NCBI RefSeq assembly: GCF_030517065.1
Contig: NZ_CP103950.1
Location: 496,001-560,000, forward strand
Direction: 5' to 3'
Source of the DNA: Riemerella columbina
GTDB lineage: Bacteria; Bacteroidota; Bacteroidia; Flavobacteriales; Weeksellaceae
Length of the DNA stretch: 64,000 nucleotides
Below the pieces are notes generated by a model. The model searched no databases. It saw only the letters and a list, made by a program, of their open reading frames with translations, and was not told where the DNA came from. Of the stretch, positions 47,466-55,509 are shown piece by piece (positions within the stretch are counted from its first letter, which is position 1; the number at the start of each line of letters is the position of its first letter). The position numbers and the translations under genes are program-made.

Positions 47466-48035
47466 ATGAAAAAATTAGCATTATTATTCGTATTGATGGG
47501 CGGTTTGGTGTTCGCTCAAACTAAAAATCTAAAAGTGACCCAGTCAGAAATCAATTGGTGGGGCTACAAAGTGGCTAAAACAGAGGCTTCCTCTCACTAT
47601 GGTACTTTAAATTTAAAAAACGGTACCGTTATACTCAAAAATAACCAATTGGCAGGCGGAACTTTCGTGCTGGATATGACTTCTATCAACGCTACAGACC
47701 TTTCTGGCGAGTATCAAGCGAAACTCAACGGACACCTTAAAAACGGAGATTTTTTTGAGGTAGAAAAATATCCTACAGGATTATTTAAAATCACCCATTT
47801 GAAGAAAACCAGCCAAAATGGCAATTATACCATCATAGGGCAATTGACTTTAAAAGGAAAAACCAACCAAGTGAGCTTCCCAGCGCAGGTTAAAGTGACT
47901 GATGGAGTATTAACTTTGGTATCAGAAAAATTCTCTATCGATAGACAGAAGTGGGGCATCGCTTACCAATCTACAATGAAAGATGTGGTGATTAAAGATG
48001 ATATAGACTTGCAAGTGAGCCTTACAGCTAAATAA
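47466..48035 (+). CDS. YceI-family periplasmic lipid-binding protein
   Basis: A 189-residue secreted protein with a signal peptide (MKKLALLFVLMGGLVFAQ) and a lipocalin-like YceI barrel: VTQSEINWWGYKV, LKNGDFFEVEKYPTGLFKIT, GQLTLKGKTNQVSFP. Members bind polyisoprenoid-like lipids. I start at 47466, the codon before the signal peptide; TATCTTTG at 47433-47440 is a likely -7 element. Confidence 0.9.
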   Translation: MKKLALLFVLMGGLVFAQTKNLKVTQSEINWWGYKVAKTEASSHYGTLNLKNGTVILKNNQLAGGTFVLDMTSINATDLSGEYQAKLNGHLKNGDFFEVEKYPTGLFKITHLKKTSQNGNYTIIGQLTLKGKTNQVSFPAQVKVTDGVLTLVSEKFSIDRQKWGIAYQSTMKDVVIKDDIDLQVSLTAK

Positions 48036-48056
48036 TCCACGCTATGGTGATCAAAA

Positions 48057-48090
48057 AAAATACACTCCGAAAAGTGTATTTTTTTTTGTA
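48057..48090 (+). terminator. Terminator after the YceI gene
   Basis: Arms AATACACT and AGTGTATT with a short loop, followed by a run of nine or more T. Confidence 0.82.
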
Positions 48091-48141
48091 TTTTGGCAAA
48101 GTGAAATTTAAAGTAAATAACAAGCATTAAAACCGATAAAA

Positions 48142-49320
48142 ATGAAAGAAGTATTTATAGTATCTGCAGTAAGAACCCCAATGGGGAGTTTTTTAGGAAG
48201 TTTAGCCAGCGTGCCAGCTACCGCTTTGGGCGCTACAGCCATTAAGGGCGCATTAGAAAAAATCAACTTAGAGCCAAGCCTCGTAGATGAGGTTTATATG
48301 GGCAATGTGCTCCAAGCGGGCGAGGGGCAAGCACCAGCGAGACAGGCGGCATTAGGCGCGGGACTTTCCAAAGATACGCCGTGCACCACCATCAACAAAG
48401 TTTGCGCATCGGGGATGAAAGCTGTGATGATGGCAGCCCAAGCCATTAAAAGTGGAGATGCTGAGATTGTAGTGGCAGGAGGAATGGAGAATATGAGCTC
48501 TGTACCGCACTACTACCACGCGCGCCAAGCGGTAAAGTTAGGCGATGTTAAAATGTTAGATGGTATGGTTTTAGACGGCTTGACCGATGTTTATAATAAA
48601 GTCCATATGGGCGTGTGTGCAGAAAAATGTGCCACCGAATACCATTTTTCCAGAGAAGATCAAGACCAATTTGCGATAGAGTCCTATAAAAGGGCAGCCC
48701 AAGCGTGGCAAGAGGGCAAATTTAAAGAAGAAGTGGTGCCTGTAGCCATTCCGCAGAGAAAAGGCGAGCCTAAAATTATGACAGAAGATGAGGAATACAC
48801 CAATGTTAATTTTGATAGAATTCCTACGCTGCCAACGGTATTCCAACGAGAAAACGGCACGGTAACGGCAGCCAATGCTTCTACGCTTAACGATGGCGCC
48901 TCTGCCTTAATCCTGATGTCTAAAGAAAAAATGGAAGCTTTGGGGCTTAAACCATTAGCGAAGATTTTAGGCTATGCCGATGCTGCACAAGAGCCAGAAT
49001 GGTTTACTACAGCGCCAGCCAAAGCTTTGCCGAAAGCCTTAGCCAAAGCGGGAATCAGCCAAGATGAGGTAGATTTCTTTGAATTTAACGAGGCTTTTTC
49101 TGTGGTAGGCTTAGCGAATAATAAAATCTTAGGTTTAGACCCTGCCAAAGTGAATGTGAACGGTGGTGCAGTTGCATTGGGGCATCCTCTGGGCAGCTCT
49201 GGCTCTCGGATTTTGGTGACCTTGATCAATGTTTTAGCGCAGAACCAAGGCAAAATAGGAGCGGCAGCCATCTGTAACGGTGGTGGAGGCGCCTCTGCCG
49301 TGGTTATCGAGCGTGTTTAA
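48142..49320 (+). CDS. Acetyl-CoA acetyltransferase (thiolase)
   Basis: A 392-residue type II thiolase that joins two acetyl-CoA or cleaves acetoacetyl-CoA. The active-site nucleophile is C88 in INKVCASGMKA, with H348 in ALGHPLGSSGSR and C378 in AAICNGGGGAS. NEAFSVVG is also typical. The sequence fits the AtoB/PhaA group. It is transcribed alone, with a terminator structure following. Confidence 0.93.
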   Translation: MKEVFIVSAVRTPMGSFLGSLASVPATALGATAIKGALEKINLEPSLVDEVYMGNVLQAGEGQAPARQAALGAGLSKDTPCTTINKVCASGMKAVMMAAQAIKSGDAEIVVAGGMENMSSVPHYYHARQAVKLGDVKMLDGMVLDGLTDVYNKVHMGVCAEKCATEYHFSREDQDQFAIESYKRAAQAWQEGKFKEEVVPVAIPQRKGEPKIMTEDEEYTNVNFDRIPTLPTVFQRENGTVTAANASTLNDGASALILMSKEKMEALGLKPLAKILGYADAAQEPEWFTTAPAKALPKALAKAGISQDEVDFFEFNEAFSVVGLANNKILGLDPAKVNVNGGAVALGHPLGSSGSRILVTLINVLAQNQGKIGAAAICNGGGGASAVVIERV

Positions 49321-49347
49321 CTTTTGATAAAAATCTAACAGAGAAAA

Positions 49348-49407
49348 AACTTAGAAACCATTAAGGGCTGATCAAAAAAAGCGACTAAGTTCTTAATGGT
49401 TTTTTTA
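49348..49407 (+). terminator. Terminator after thiolase, with a competing second stem
   Basis: Arms AAACCATTAAG (49355-49365) and CTTAATGGTTT (49392-49402) form an 11-bp stem followed by T residues. A second pair, AACTTAG (49348-49354) with CTAAGTT (49385-49391), interleaves with it. A -7-like TATATTTG (49406-49413) follows at once, probably for the MFS gene. Confidence 0.75.
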
Positions 49408-49434
49408 TATTTGTGCGTTTAAAAATAGGTCACT

Positions 49435-50913
49435 ATGGCAACAACCACCGAAAATAAAAAAAATCTCAATATTAAAAACAATCCGAAAGTGATGCGGGCT
49501 TGGGCGGTTTACGACTGGGCAAACTCGGTTTATTCATTGGTGATTACCTCCACCATTTTCCCGATTTATTACAGCATCATCACCACGGTTTATGAGAAAA
49601 ACGAGTATGTAAGCCAGACCAAAGATTGGATAAAAGTGCCCGTGAGGCATAGCATTTCCATCTTTGGCGATACTTATCATCCAGATGCCATTTATGGCTA
49701 TTCCCTCACCGTTTCGTTTATTATTGTGGTGTTGCTATCGCCTATTTTGTCCTCTTTGGCAGATACGATAGGCAATAAAAAGTCGTTTTTACAATTTTTC
49801 TGTTATTTAGGCGCTACTTCTTGTATGGGCTTGGCGCTCTTTACGAATATGAATACGGTGTTTTTAGGCTTGCTATTTAGCATTACCGCCAGTGTTGGTT
49901 TTTGGGGGAGCTTGGTGTTTTACAATTCCTTTTTGCCAGATATTGCCACGCCAGACCGCCAAGATGCGCTCTCTGCCAGAGGTTATGTGTATGGTTATAT
50001 CGGTTCGGTGATTTTGGTGGTAATTTGTTTGGTGCTGATCCAAGTGCTTGCAGAAACGCCTAAACAAGCGCTGTTGATGACAAGGCTTAGCTTCTTGCTC
50101 ACGGGAGCTTGGTGGTTCGGATTTTCATATTATACCTTTAAACATCTGCCTACTTTTGGTTTGGTTAAAGATCAATTGCCGAAGGATTTGGTGCTTCTAA
50201 ACATTCAAAATGTGTTTAAAAGCCATAAAAATAATGGCGGTTTCTGGGTAGTACTGAGGGAGAATTTACTTTTTTATAAAGAGATTATTAAAGAGAGTTT
50301 TAGGGAACTTTACAAAGTAGGAGCTAAGCTCTTCCATACGCCTAATTTAAAGTATTTCTTAACGAGTTTCTTCTTTTATAGCGTGGGGATGCAGACTATT
50401 TTCCTTATGGCGACTTTATTCGGGAAGAGCGAAATTAACTTAGCCCAAGATAAACTCATATTAACCCTATTGGTCATTCAGATAGAAGCGATTGTGGGGG
50501 CAGTGTTTTTCTCAAAATTATCCAAACGAATTGGCAATAAAAATGTGATTTCCATAGCGGTCGGTTTATGGATTGTGGCTTGTCTTTCGGCGTATTTTCT
50601 CAATAAAGAGAACTCGAATGTGGAGTATCAGTTTTATGGCATTGCTGGGATTATTGGCTTGGTGATGGGCGGATTGCAGGCGATGTCCCGCTCTACTTAC
50701 TCCAAATTATTGCCCGAAGATGGTATGGAGAACACCACTTATTTCAGCTTTTATGATGTTTTAGAAAAGTTGGCTATTATTTTGGGGACTTTCATTTTCG
50801 CCACGCTGATAGAGCATTTTAATAATATGCGCTATGCAGCGTTCTCTATGGTTATATTCTTTGCCTTGGGCTTATTCTTTATCCGATTTTTAAAGGAAAA
50901 GAAGGCGGAGTAG
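49435..50913 (+). CDS. MFS transporter, UMF1 (Atg22-like) family
   Basis: A 492-residue transporter with about twelve membrane helices. The signature start VMRAWAVYDWANSVYSLVI is diagnostic of the UMF1/Atg22-like family, as are DALSARGYVYGYIGSVIL and the late GGLQAMSRSTYSKLLPE. The substrate is unknown. The next region (from about 51 kb) is foreign in composition. Confidence 0.9.
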   Translation: MATTTENKKNLNIKNNPKVMRAWAVYDWANSVYSLVITSTIFPIYYSIITTVYEKNEYVSQTKDWIKVPVRHSISIFGDTYHPDAIYGYSLTVSFIIVVLLSPILSSLADTIGNKKSFLQFFCYLGATSCMGLALFTNMNTVFLGLLFSITASVGFWGSLVFYNSFLPDIATPDRQDALSARGYVYGYIGSVILVVICLVLIQVLAETPKQALLMTRLSFLLTGAWWFGFSYYTFKHLPTFGLVKDQLPKDLVLLNIQNVFKSHKNNGGFWVVLRENLLFYKEIIKESFRELYKVGAKLFHTPNLKYFLTSFFFYSVGMQTIFLMATLFGKSEINLAQDKLILTLLVIQIEAIVGAVFFSKLSKRIGNKNVISIAVGLWIVACLSAYFLNKENSNVEYQFYGIAGIIGLVMGGLQAMSRSTYSKLLPEDGMENTTYFSFYDVLEKLAIILGTFIFATLIEHFNNMRYAAFSMVIFFALGLFFIRFLKEKKAE

Positions 50914-51095
50914 TGGGGTTCTGCTTTGCACAAATGAAAGTTTAGATACCTAAAAAATACTGAAATACAACAACTTAAAAATAAAGAGCATTTTAGAAAA
51001 GAATATTTTTTAAATTTTTTACGCCCCAAACGCCCATTTTTTGAAAAAAAAGTTGTAAAATTGTGGTTTGTTTAAACTTCGCACACACCTAAATT
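50914..51095. other. Left boundary region of the accessory island
   Basis: A very AT-rich stretch with long T and A runs and no coding signal. The chromosome-like composition ends here and the AT-rich island begins. No tRNA or direct-repeat attachment site was recognised. Confidence 0.5.
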
Positions 51096-51302
51096 ATGAA
51101 AATTTTTTGGATTTGCTGGGTACTCTTCTTTTTTATAGATGCTGTAAGCTGGTGGAACTCTGTTGGTCGTTAATATGGAGCTAGATCCCTTGAAGTCAGA
51201 AATTGGATGAAAAATTCAGATAATTATTATCTTGAATATTATTCAATTAATCGTTCCTAAGGTGCAAAAATTCAAGAAACCTATTTACCCTCATTAAGAT
51301 AA
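51096..51302 (+). pseudogene. Possible small gene remnant with two in-frame stops
   Basis: ATG at 51096 opens a 25-codon peptide (MKIFWICWVLFFFIDAVSWW and onwards). After the TAA at 51171 the same frame continues as YGARSLEVRNWMKNSDNYYL, stops again at 51258, then runs to 51300. The hydrophobic start followed by soluble-looking sequence suggests a decayed small gene, but chance cannot be excluded. The family is not recognised. Confidence 0.35.
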
Positions 51303-51313
51303 GGATACAGCAT

Positions 51314-51733
51314 ATGCTAGTTGAACAAACTGTAAATGAATATATAAAAAAAATTGAAAACGCCAATTTGTTAGAAAACACAGACATAGATAAATCTTTA
51401 TCTATTTATTTAGATTTATGGAATACTTTACCCAATCCAAAAAACAAACAACCAAGACAATTATCCAACTGGCTAATTGATTGTATTTTTGGTGTTTATT
51501 TTGATAAAAAGGATTATGTAAAAGCAAAGGAATGGGCTATTGAGGCTCTCAATAATGATACAGCTGAAACTGGTGCTTATGAGTATTTCCAGATGGGTCG
51601 AGTTTGTTATGAACTTAAAGAATATGATGAAGCCATGAAATATTTCTCTATCGCTTATGAGCGAGGAAAAAAACGAGCTTTTAAAGAGTTTGATAAAAAA
51701 TACTGGGAATTTTATTCCAAAAACAAAAAATAA
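51314..51733 (+). CDS. TPR-like protein of a putative immunity array (unit 1)
   Basis: A 139-residue protein. The variable N-terminal part (about residues 1-85) is followed by a TPR-like helix pair, GRVCYELKEYDEAMKYFSIA, and an invariant tail, KKYWEFYSKNKK. The tail is nearly identical in three neighbours. Similar small TPR proteins occur in clusters next to polymorphic-toxin loci of Neisseriaceae and Pasteurellaceae (recalled, not searched). The Rhs fragments nearby support an immunity or orphan-immunity role, but it is inference. Confidence 0.7.
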   Translation: MLVEQTVNEYIKKIENANLLENTDIDKSLSIYLDLWNTLPNPKNKQPRQLSNWLIDCIFGVYFDKKDYVKAKEWAIEALNNDTAETGAYEYFQMGRVCYELKEYDEAMKYFSIAYERGKKRAFKEFDKKYWEFYSKNKK

Positions 51734-51805
51734 ATTTCGTTAATAATTGGAGTAAAAATGGCTATAATGACCACTGAAGAAGTTAAAATTTTTGTATCAA
51801 AACTG
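51580..51805. repeat. Long direct repeat, copy A (unit 1 end to unit 2 start)
   Basis: The DNA from the conserved tail of unit 1 through the spacer into the first ~45 bases of unit 2 recurs almost unchanged at about 53719-53942 (tail of unit 3, spacer, start of unit 4). The tail alone also recurs at about 52028-52200. These are good substrates for homologous recombination. Confidence 0.8.
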
Positions 51806-52183
51806 CAAGAAATAGGAAATATTGAAAATTCCAAAGACCGATTACAACATTTCATTCAATCTTGGGAACAATTACCAGAACCCAAATTTAATCAACCTGA
51901 ACAACTTGCAGAATTAATTATATATTGCATATTTGAAGAGCTGATGGATTTGGCTGATTATAGAAAAGCTAAATTATGGGCAGAAAAAGGAATGCTTACA
52001 GGTAGAGCTCAAAGCCCCTATTCTTCATATGAGTATATTCAAATGGGTCGAGTTTGTTATGAACTTAAAGAATATGATGAAGCCATGAAATATTTTTCCA
52101 TTGCTTATGAGCGAGGAAAAAAACGAGCTTTCCAAGAATTTGATAAAAAATACTGGGAATTTTATTCCAAAAACAAAAAATAA
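51758..52183 (+). CDS. TPR-like protein of a putative immunity array (unit 2)
   Basis: A 141-residue paralogue of unit 1. Its N-terminal half (MAIMTTEEVKIFVSKLQEI and onwards) differs from unit 1, but from YIQMGRVCYELKEYDEAMKY to the C-terminus it is almost identical in both protein and DNA. The short spacer TAAATTTCGTTAATAATTGG precedes the start and recurs after other units. The ars cassette begins directly after its copy of this spacer. AT-rich codon use sets it apart from the chromosomal genes. Confidence 0.7.
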   Translation: MAIMTTEEVKIFVSKLQEIGNIENSKDRLQHFIQSWEQLPEPKFNQPEQLAELIIYCIFEELMDLADYRKAKLWAEKGMLTGRAQSPYSSYEYIQMGRVCYELKEYDEAMKYFSIAYERGKKRAFQEFDKKYWEFYSKNKK

Positions 52184-52207
52184 ATTTCGTTAATAATTGA
52201 AGTAACT

Positions 52208-52612
52208 ATGAACATTACCATTTATCACAACCCAAACTGCGGTACTTCACGCAATGTGCTGGCACTCATCCGCCACGCTGGTATTGAGCCACAAGTGATT
52301 GAATATTTGAAAAATCCGCCAAGTGAAACGACTTTGCGTAATTTAATCAAACGCATGGGCATCACGCCCCGCCAGTTACTTAGGACGAATGTAGTGCCGT
52401 ATGAAACGCTTGGTTTGCAAAACGAAAAGTTAAGCGATGACGAACTCATTTCCGCCATGCTTCGTGAACCGATTTTAATCAATCGTCCGATTGTGGTGAG
52501 CGAAAAAGGCGTGAAATTATGCCGTCCGTCCGAAACAGTTTTGGCATTTTTACCGCCTTTTGCGATCCCGTTTGTCAAAGAAGACGGCGAAATTATTAAT
52601 CATAAGGAGTAA
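52208..52612 (+). CDS. arsC: Arsenate reductase (glutaredoxin-type)
   Basis: Reduces arsenate to arsenite using glutaredoxin. The 134-residue protein has the active-site C11 in HNPNCGTSRN and arginines at about 59, 93 and 106 (LLRTN, INRPIV, CRPSE) as in the plasmid R773-type enzyme. GC content and codon use are clearly higher than in the flanking AT-rich genes. It lies 3 nt before acr3 and directly after a repeat-spacer copy. A proteobacterial rather than Bacteroidetes origin is likely. Confidence 0.93.
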   Translation: MNITIYHNPNCGTSRNVLALIRHAGIEPQVIEYLKNPPSETTLRNLIKRMGITPRQLLRTNVVPYETLGLQNEKLSDDELISAMLREPILINRPIVVSEKGVKLCRPSETVLAFLPPFAIPFVKEDGEIINHKE

Positions 52613-52615
52613 ATC

Positions 52616-53617
52616 ATGGGGTTGTTTGAACGTTTTTTAAGCCTTTGGGTGGCGTTGGCGATTATGCTGGGCGTGGTTTTGGGTGTTTGGTTTCCCAATG
52701 TATTTCAATGGGTTGCATCTTTGGAAGTGGCTCATGTGAATTTGCCTGTGGCGATACTGATTTGGCTGATGATTTACCCGATGATGATTCAGATTGATTG
52801 GTCGGCAATCAAAGACGTGGGCAAAAAACCAAAGGGCTTGTTTTTAACCTTGTTTATCAACTGGTTGGTCAAGCCGTTTACGATGGCGGTGTTCGGCTGG
52901 TTGTTTTTTCGGGTGTTTTTTGCAGGTTGGGTGGACGCACAGTCGGCACAAGAATACATTGCCGGCATGATTTTGCTGGGCGTGGCACCGTGCACGGCAA
53001 TGGTGTTTGTGTGGTCGCAACTGGTCAAAGGCGACCCCAATTACACTTTGGTGCAGGTTTCGGTCAATGATTTGATTATGATTGTGGCGTATGCTCCGAT
53101 TGCAGGCGTATTGCTCGGCGTAAGCGACATAGAAATTCCGTGGAATACCTTGATTTTAAGCACGATTTTGTATGTGCTGTTGCCCTTGCTGGCTGGGTGG
53201 TTTACCCGCTCTTATTTACAAAAATCGGGTAAATCGGTGGCACAATTTTCAGGCAGCCTGAAACCTTTTTCTATTATGGGTTTGATTTTGACGGTGGTGT
53301 TGCTATTCGCCTTTCAAGCCCAAACCATTATTGCCAATCCCTTGATTATTTTGCTGATTGCCATTCCCTTGCTGGCACAGACTTACGGCATTTTTGCCTT
53401 GGCTCACGTTTTGGCAAAATGGCTCAAATTACCACACGAAATTTCCGCCCCTGCGTGCTTGATTGGCACGAGTAATTTTTTTGAATTAGCGGTGGCGGTG
53501 GCAATTTCTTTGTTTGGTTTGCACTCGGGGGCGGCATTGGCAACGGTGGTCGGTGTGCTGGTGGAAGTGCCTGTGGTGCTCTCGCTAGTGTGGTGGCTTA
53601 ATCGGCAGGTAAAATAA
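52616..53617 (+). CDS. acr3: Arsenite efflux transporter, ACR3 family
   Basis: A 333-residue membrane protein with about ten helices. The ACR3 signature includes the conserved Cys in [27 protein letters not shown] near helix 2, and [20 protein letters not shown] late. It exports the arsenite formed by ArsC. The coding region contains AGGCAGCCTGAA (53252-53263), a Neisseriaceae DNA-uptake word. No arsR is present. Confidence 0.93.
   Translation: MGLFERFLSLWVALAIMLGVVLGVWFPNVFQWVASLEVAHVNLPVAILIWLMIYPMMIQIDWSAIKDVGKKPKGLFLTLFINWLVKPFTMAVFGWLFFRVFFAGWVDAQSAQEYIAGMILLGVAPCTAMVFVWSQLVKGDPNYTLVQVSVNDLIMIVAYAPIAGVLLGVSDIEIPWNTLILSTILYVLLPLLAGWFTRSYLQKSGKSVAQFSGSLKPFSIMGLILTVVLLFAFQAQTIIANPLIILLIAIPLLAQTYGIFALAHVLAKWLKLPHEISAPACLIGTSNFFELAVAVAISLFGLHSGAALATVVGVLVEVPVVLSLVWWLNRQVK
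53252..53263 (+). other. Neisseriaceae DNA uptake sequence, Kingella-type variant
   Basis: AGGCAGCCTGAA is an exact match to the Kingella dialect of the 12-mer DNA uptake sequence used by competent Neisseriaceae. It lies inside acr3. In a Bacteroidetes genome it has no expected function. Confidence 0.7.
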
Positions 53618-53621
53618 CGAT

Positions 53622-53873
53622 GTGCCGTCTGAAACTTATTTTCAAATGGAACGCTATATAGAAGCTAAAGAATGGGCTTTAGAAGGCTTAAATAATGATA
53701 CTGCCCAGTATGATTCTTATGAGTATATTCAAATGGGGCGAGTTTGTTATGAACTTAAAGAATATGATGAAGCCATGAAATATTTCTCTATCGCTTATGA
53801 GCAAGGAAAAAAACGAGCTTTCCAAGAATTTGATAAAAAATACTGGGAATTTTATTCCAAAAACAAAAAATAA
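53622..53873 (+). pseudogene. TPR-like unit 3, 5'-truncated
   Basis: An 83-codon frame that lacks the N-terminal half. It enters the family at IEAKEWALEGLNNDTAQYDS and continues to the conserved tail KKYWEFYSKNKK. The frame opens at a GTG inside the uptake-sequence junction, so the missing part was lost or replaced at the acr3 boundary. It may still be translated. Confidence 0.7.
53624..53633 (+). other. Neisserial DNA uptake sequence core
   Basis: GCCGTCTGAA is the exact 10-mer core of the Neisseria uptake sequence; with the preceding GT it matches the 12-mer ATGCCGTCTGAA at 11 positions. It sits 6 nt after the acr3 stop, exactly at the junction with the truncated TPR unit. Confidence 0.75.
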
Positions 53874-53942
53874 CTTTCGTTAATAATTGGAGTAAAAATG
53901 GATATAATGACCACTGAAGAAGTTAAAATTTTTGTATCAAAA
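53719..53942. repeat. Long direct repeat, copy B (unit 3 end to unit 4 start)
   Basis: A second copy of the ~220-bp repeat described at 51580-51805, with only scattered base changes. Together the copies bracket unit 2 and the ars cassette. Confidence 0.8.
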
Positions 53943-53948
53943 AAATAA
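53898..53948 (+). pseudogene. TPR-like unit 4, only the first 15 codons remain
   Basis: MDIMTTEEVKIFVSK matches the start of unit 2 (MAIMTTEEVKIFVSK) and then hits AAATAA. The rest of the unit is deleted. The next gene begins 12 nt later. Confidence 0.7.
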
Positions 53949-53960
53949 ATAGGAGAGGTT

Positions 53961-54245
53961 ATGCAAAAATGGTTATTTAATGATGACCCAAATGTGGCAG
54001 TTATTACAACAAAAAATATATTATCAAGAAAAATGGATATTACTCGCGTTTTTCATGATAGTGATGATGAAATGTGGCAATTCTTAGATTCATCAGAAGA
54101 TATTACAGAAAATGATGTCGTTATTGTTGGACTAAAAGAGATCGTAGATCTTGATAAAACGATTAATGAACTTCACACTTTACCTTTAGGATGGAGTGCC
54201 TATAGAGATGATAAGAATTCAAATTGGATTACATACAAATACTAG
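53961..54245 (+). CDS. Small immunity-type protein (DUF2185/Imm33-like)
   Basis: A 94-residue acidic protein. The pattern VFHDSDDEMWQFLDSSED, then VVIVGLKEIVDLDKTINEL, then LPLGWSAYRDD resembles DUF2185 proteins, which are frequent as immunity proteins in polymorphic-toxin loci. It lacks signal peptide and membrane segments. Its stop is followed in the same frame by the toxin-tail fragment at 54246. The family assignment is by pattern memory and should be treated as tentative. Confidence 0.6.
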   Translation: MQKWLFNDDPNVAVITTKNILSRKMDITRVFHDSDDEMWQFLDSSEDITENDVVIVGLKEIVDLDKTINELHTLPLGWSAYRDDKNSNWITYKY

Positions 54246-54425
54246 CCACTAGGACAAGAATGGAACAGACATTGGGATAATTGGCTTAGAAAAAATGAAA
54301 ATAGATTACAAAAAATAGGAAAGGAAAGAGCAGGAAAAATGATAGAAAAACATTTAGATAAGATAGCTAAAAAATCTGGAATTAATGATTATAATTCTTC
54401 AATTATAAAAAAATGCGGAGGTTAA
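54246..54425 (+). pseudogene. C-terminal toxin-tip remnant
   Basis: A 59-codon open stretch without a start codon: PLGQEWNRHWDNWLRKNEN, later KMIEKHLDKIAKKSGINDY, ending KKCGG-TAA. The GxxWNxxWxxW pattern and the closing helix resemble the tails of HNH-type nuclease toxins of Rhs or similar systems. It ends 2 nt before the SUKH gene at 54428, the usual toxin-immunity order. Confidence 0.55.
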
Positions 54426-54427
54426 AC

Positions 54428-54880
54428 ATGGTAATTCATAGTATTGAAGAAATATCTAATGGGAGATTAAATAAATTTTCTAAACCTGATGAAATATATG
54501 ATTTCTTTAATGGAAAAGAATTATCTAGTGATTTTATTTTTACAAATTATAATGAGTATTATCAATATAAAGAATTAATGGGTAATTATTCAAATAGATT
54601 TTTTGTTTTTGCCACTACAGGCCAAGGTGATTTATGGCTATTTGATAAAGAAAATCAAGAAATTTATTATTATAACCATGATGCTGAAAATGTATCCTTT
54701 TCTAATTTCATAAATCTTGATTTTGACATATATAAATGGTTAATAGTCGCTGATCTTTTTAAGCAAATTGATAATTTATCCGAAAGTGATGCTTTAACAG
54801 AAAAAGATCAAGCAACTTTTAAAGCTATGATCAAAAAAATAGCTCCCAAATTATTAGAAATTTTTGATTTAGGCATATAA
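54428..54880 (+). CDS. SMI1/KNR4 (SUKH)-like immunity protein
   Basis: A 150-residue protein. The segment FFVFATTGQGDLWLFDKENQ with the following IYYYNHDAENV is typical of the SUKH superfamily core, whose members neutralise nuclease toxins. I start at ATG 54428 (MVIHSIEE); an upstream in-frame codon at 54413 lies inside the toxin remnant. It directly follows a toxin tail, so it was probably that toxin's immunity gene. Confidence 0.7.
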   Translation: MVIHSIEEISNGRLNKFSKPDEIYDFFNGKELSSDFIFTNYNEYYQYKELMGNYSNRFFVFATTGQGDLWLFDKENQEIYYYNHDAENVSFSNFINLDFDIYKWLIVADLFKQIDNLSESDALTEKDQATFKAMIKKIAPKLLEIFDLGI

Positions 54881-54904
54881 AACAAACCATTGATAGCAAT
54901 ATTG

Positions 54905-55068
54905 TAGACAGGTAAAATTTATGAATTTGACATTCCAAAACCTGGAGGAGGAAAGCGAAGAATTCAAATTGGATTACATGTAATGATGAACAATAGTCAT
55001 ATATGAAAAATAAACCACGTATAAATTGTTCAAAAGTAGCAAAAGAGTTAGGAATAAATATAAAATGA
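54905..55068 (+). pseudogene. Second toxin-tip remnant, frameshifted
   Basis: The frame at 54908 reads TGKIYEFDIPKPGGGKRRIQ and onwards to a TGA at 55003; an overlapping frame from 55003 reads MKNKPRINCSKVAKELGINIK then TGA (55066-55068). Joined by a frameshift the two would make a plausible short toxin C-terminus. The final TGA overlaps the ATG at 55065 (ATGA), the coupling usual for toxin-immunity pairs. Confidence 0.45.
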
Positions 55069-55193
55069 AACATGATTTAACTTTATTTGATTTAAAAGTA
55101 TTCTTAAATGCGAACAAAAGTGAATGGTTGGAAATTTTAAAAAGGATAACAAATGAAATTCAAAAATATAGAACAAGCAATTATCGCATTTAA
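55065..55193 (+). pseudogene. Short immunity-gene remnant
   Basis: A 42-codon frame, MKHDLTLFDLKVFLNANKSE and onwards, that overlaps the toxin-tip stop by ATGA and then runs into the DUF2019 gene in another frame, ending at 55193. It looks like the start of an immunity gene whose remainder was replaced. Confidence 0.4.
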
Positions 55194-55509
55194 AAAAAAT
55201 GCGGAACTACATGGGAAAGCAACTCTAACAGGAGAATATAAGGTTGTTAATAAAAGTTATAAAGAAATACAAAAGGCAAAAGAGTTTCTTCTTTCAGAAA
55301 ATAAATTAGATGATTTACAATGCTTATTAAATGATAGCTCTAGCTCTGTTATAAGTTGGGCTGCAAGTTATTTATTGTTTAGTGAAAAGTATTCTGAACT
55401 TAGCCAAAAAAAACTTGAAGATATAGGTTCTGGTTCTGGAATTCTAGCATCAGATGCAAGACAAATACTAGAAGAGTGGAAACTAGGTAATTTAAGCTTA
55501 GAAAATTAA
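55153..55509 (+). CDS. DUF2019-type immunity protein
   Basis: A 118-residue helical protein. The segment LNDSSSSVISWAASYLLFSE followed by LASDARQILEEWK fits DUF2019, a HEAT-like family found beside polymorphic toxins. It has no toxin gene of its own; the same reading frame continues after its stop into an Rhs-core fragment. An orphan immunity role is likely. Confidence 0.68.
   Translation: MKFKNIEQAIIAFKKNAELHGKATLTGEYKVVNKSYKEIQKAKEFLLSENKLDDLQCLLNDSSSSVISWAASYLLFSEKYSELSQKKLEDIGSGSGILASDARQILEEWKLGNLSLEN

Noticed and set aside
50914-51313. Integrase attachment site at the island's left edge
   Set aside because: No tRNA gene, integrase or matching direct repeat at the right edge was found.
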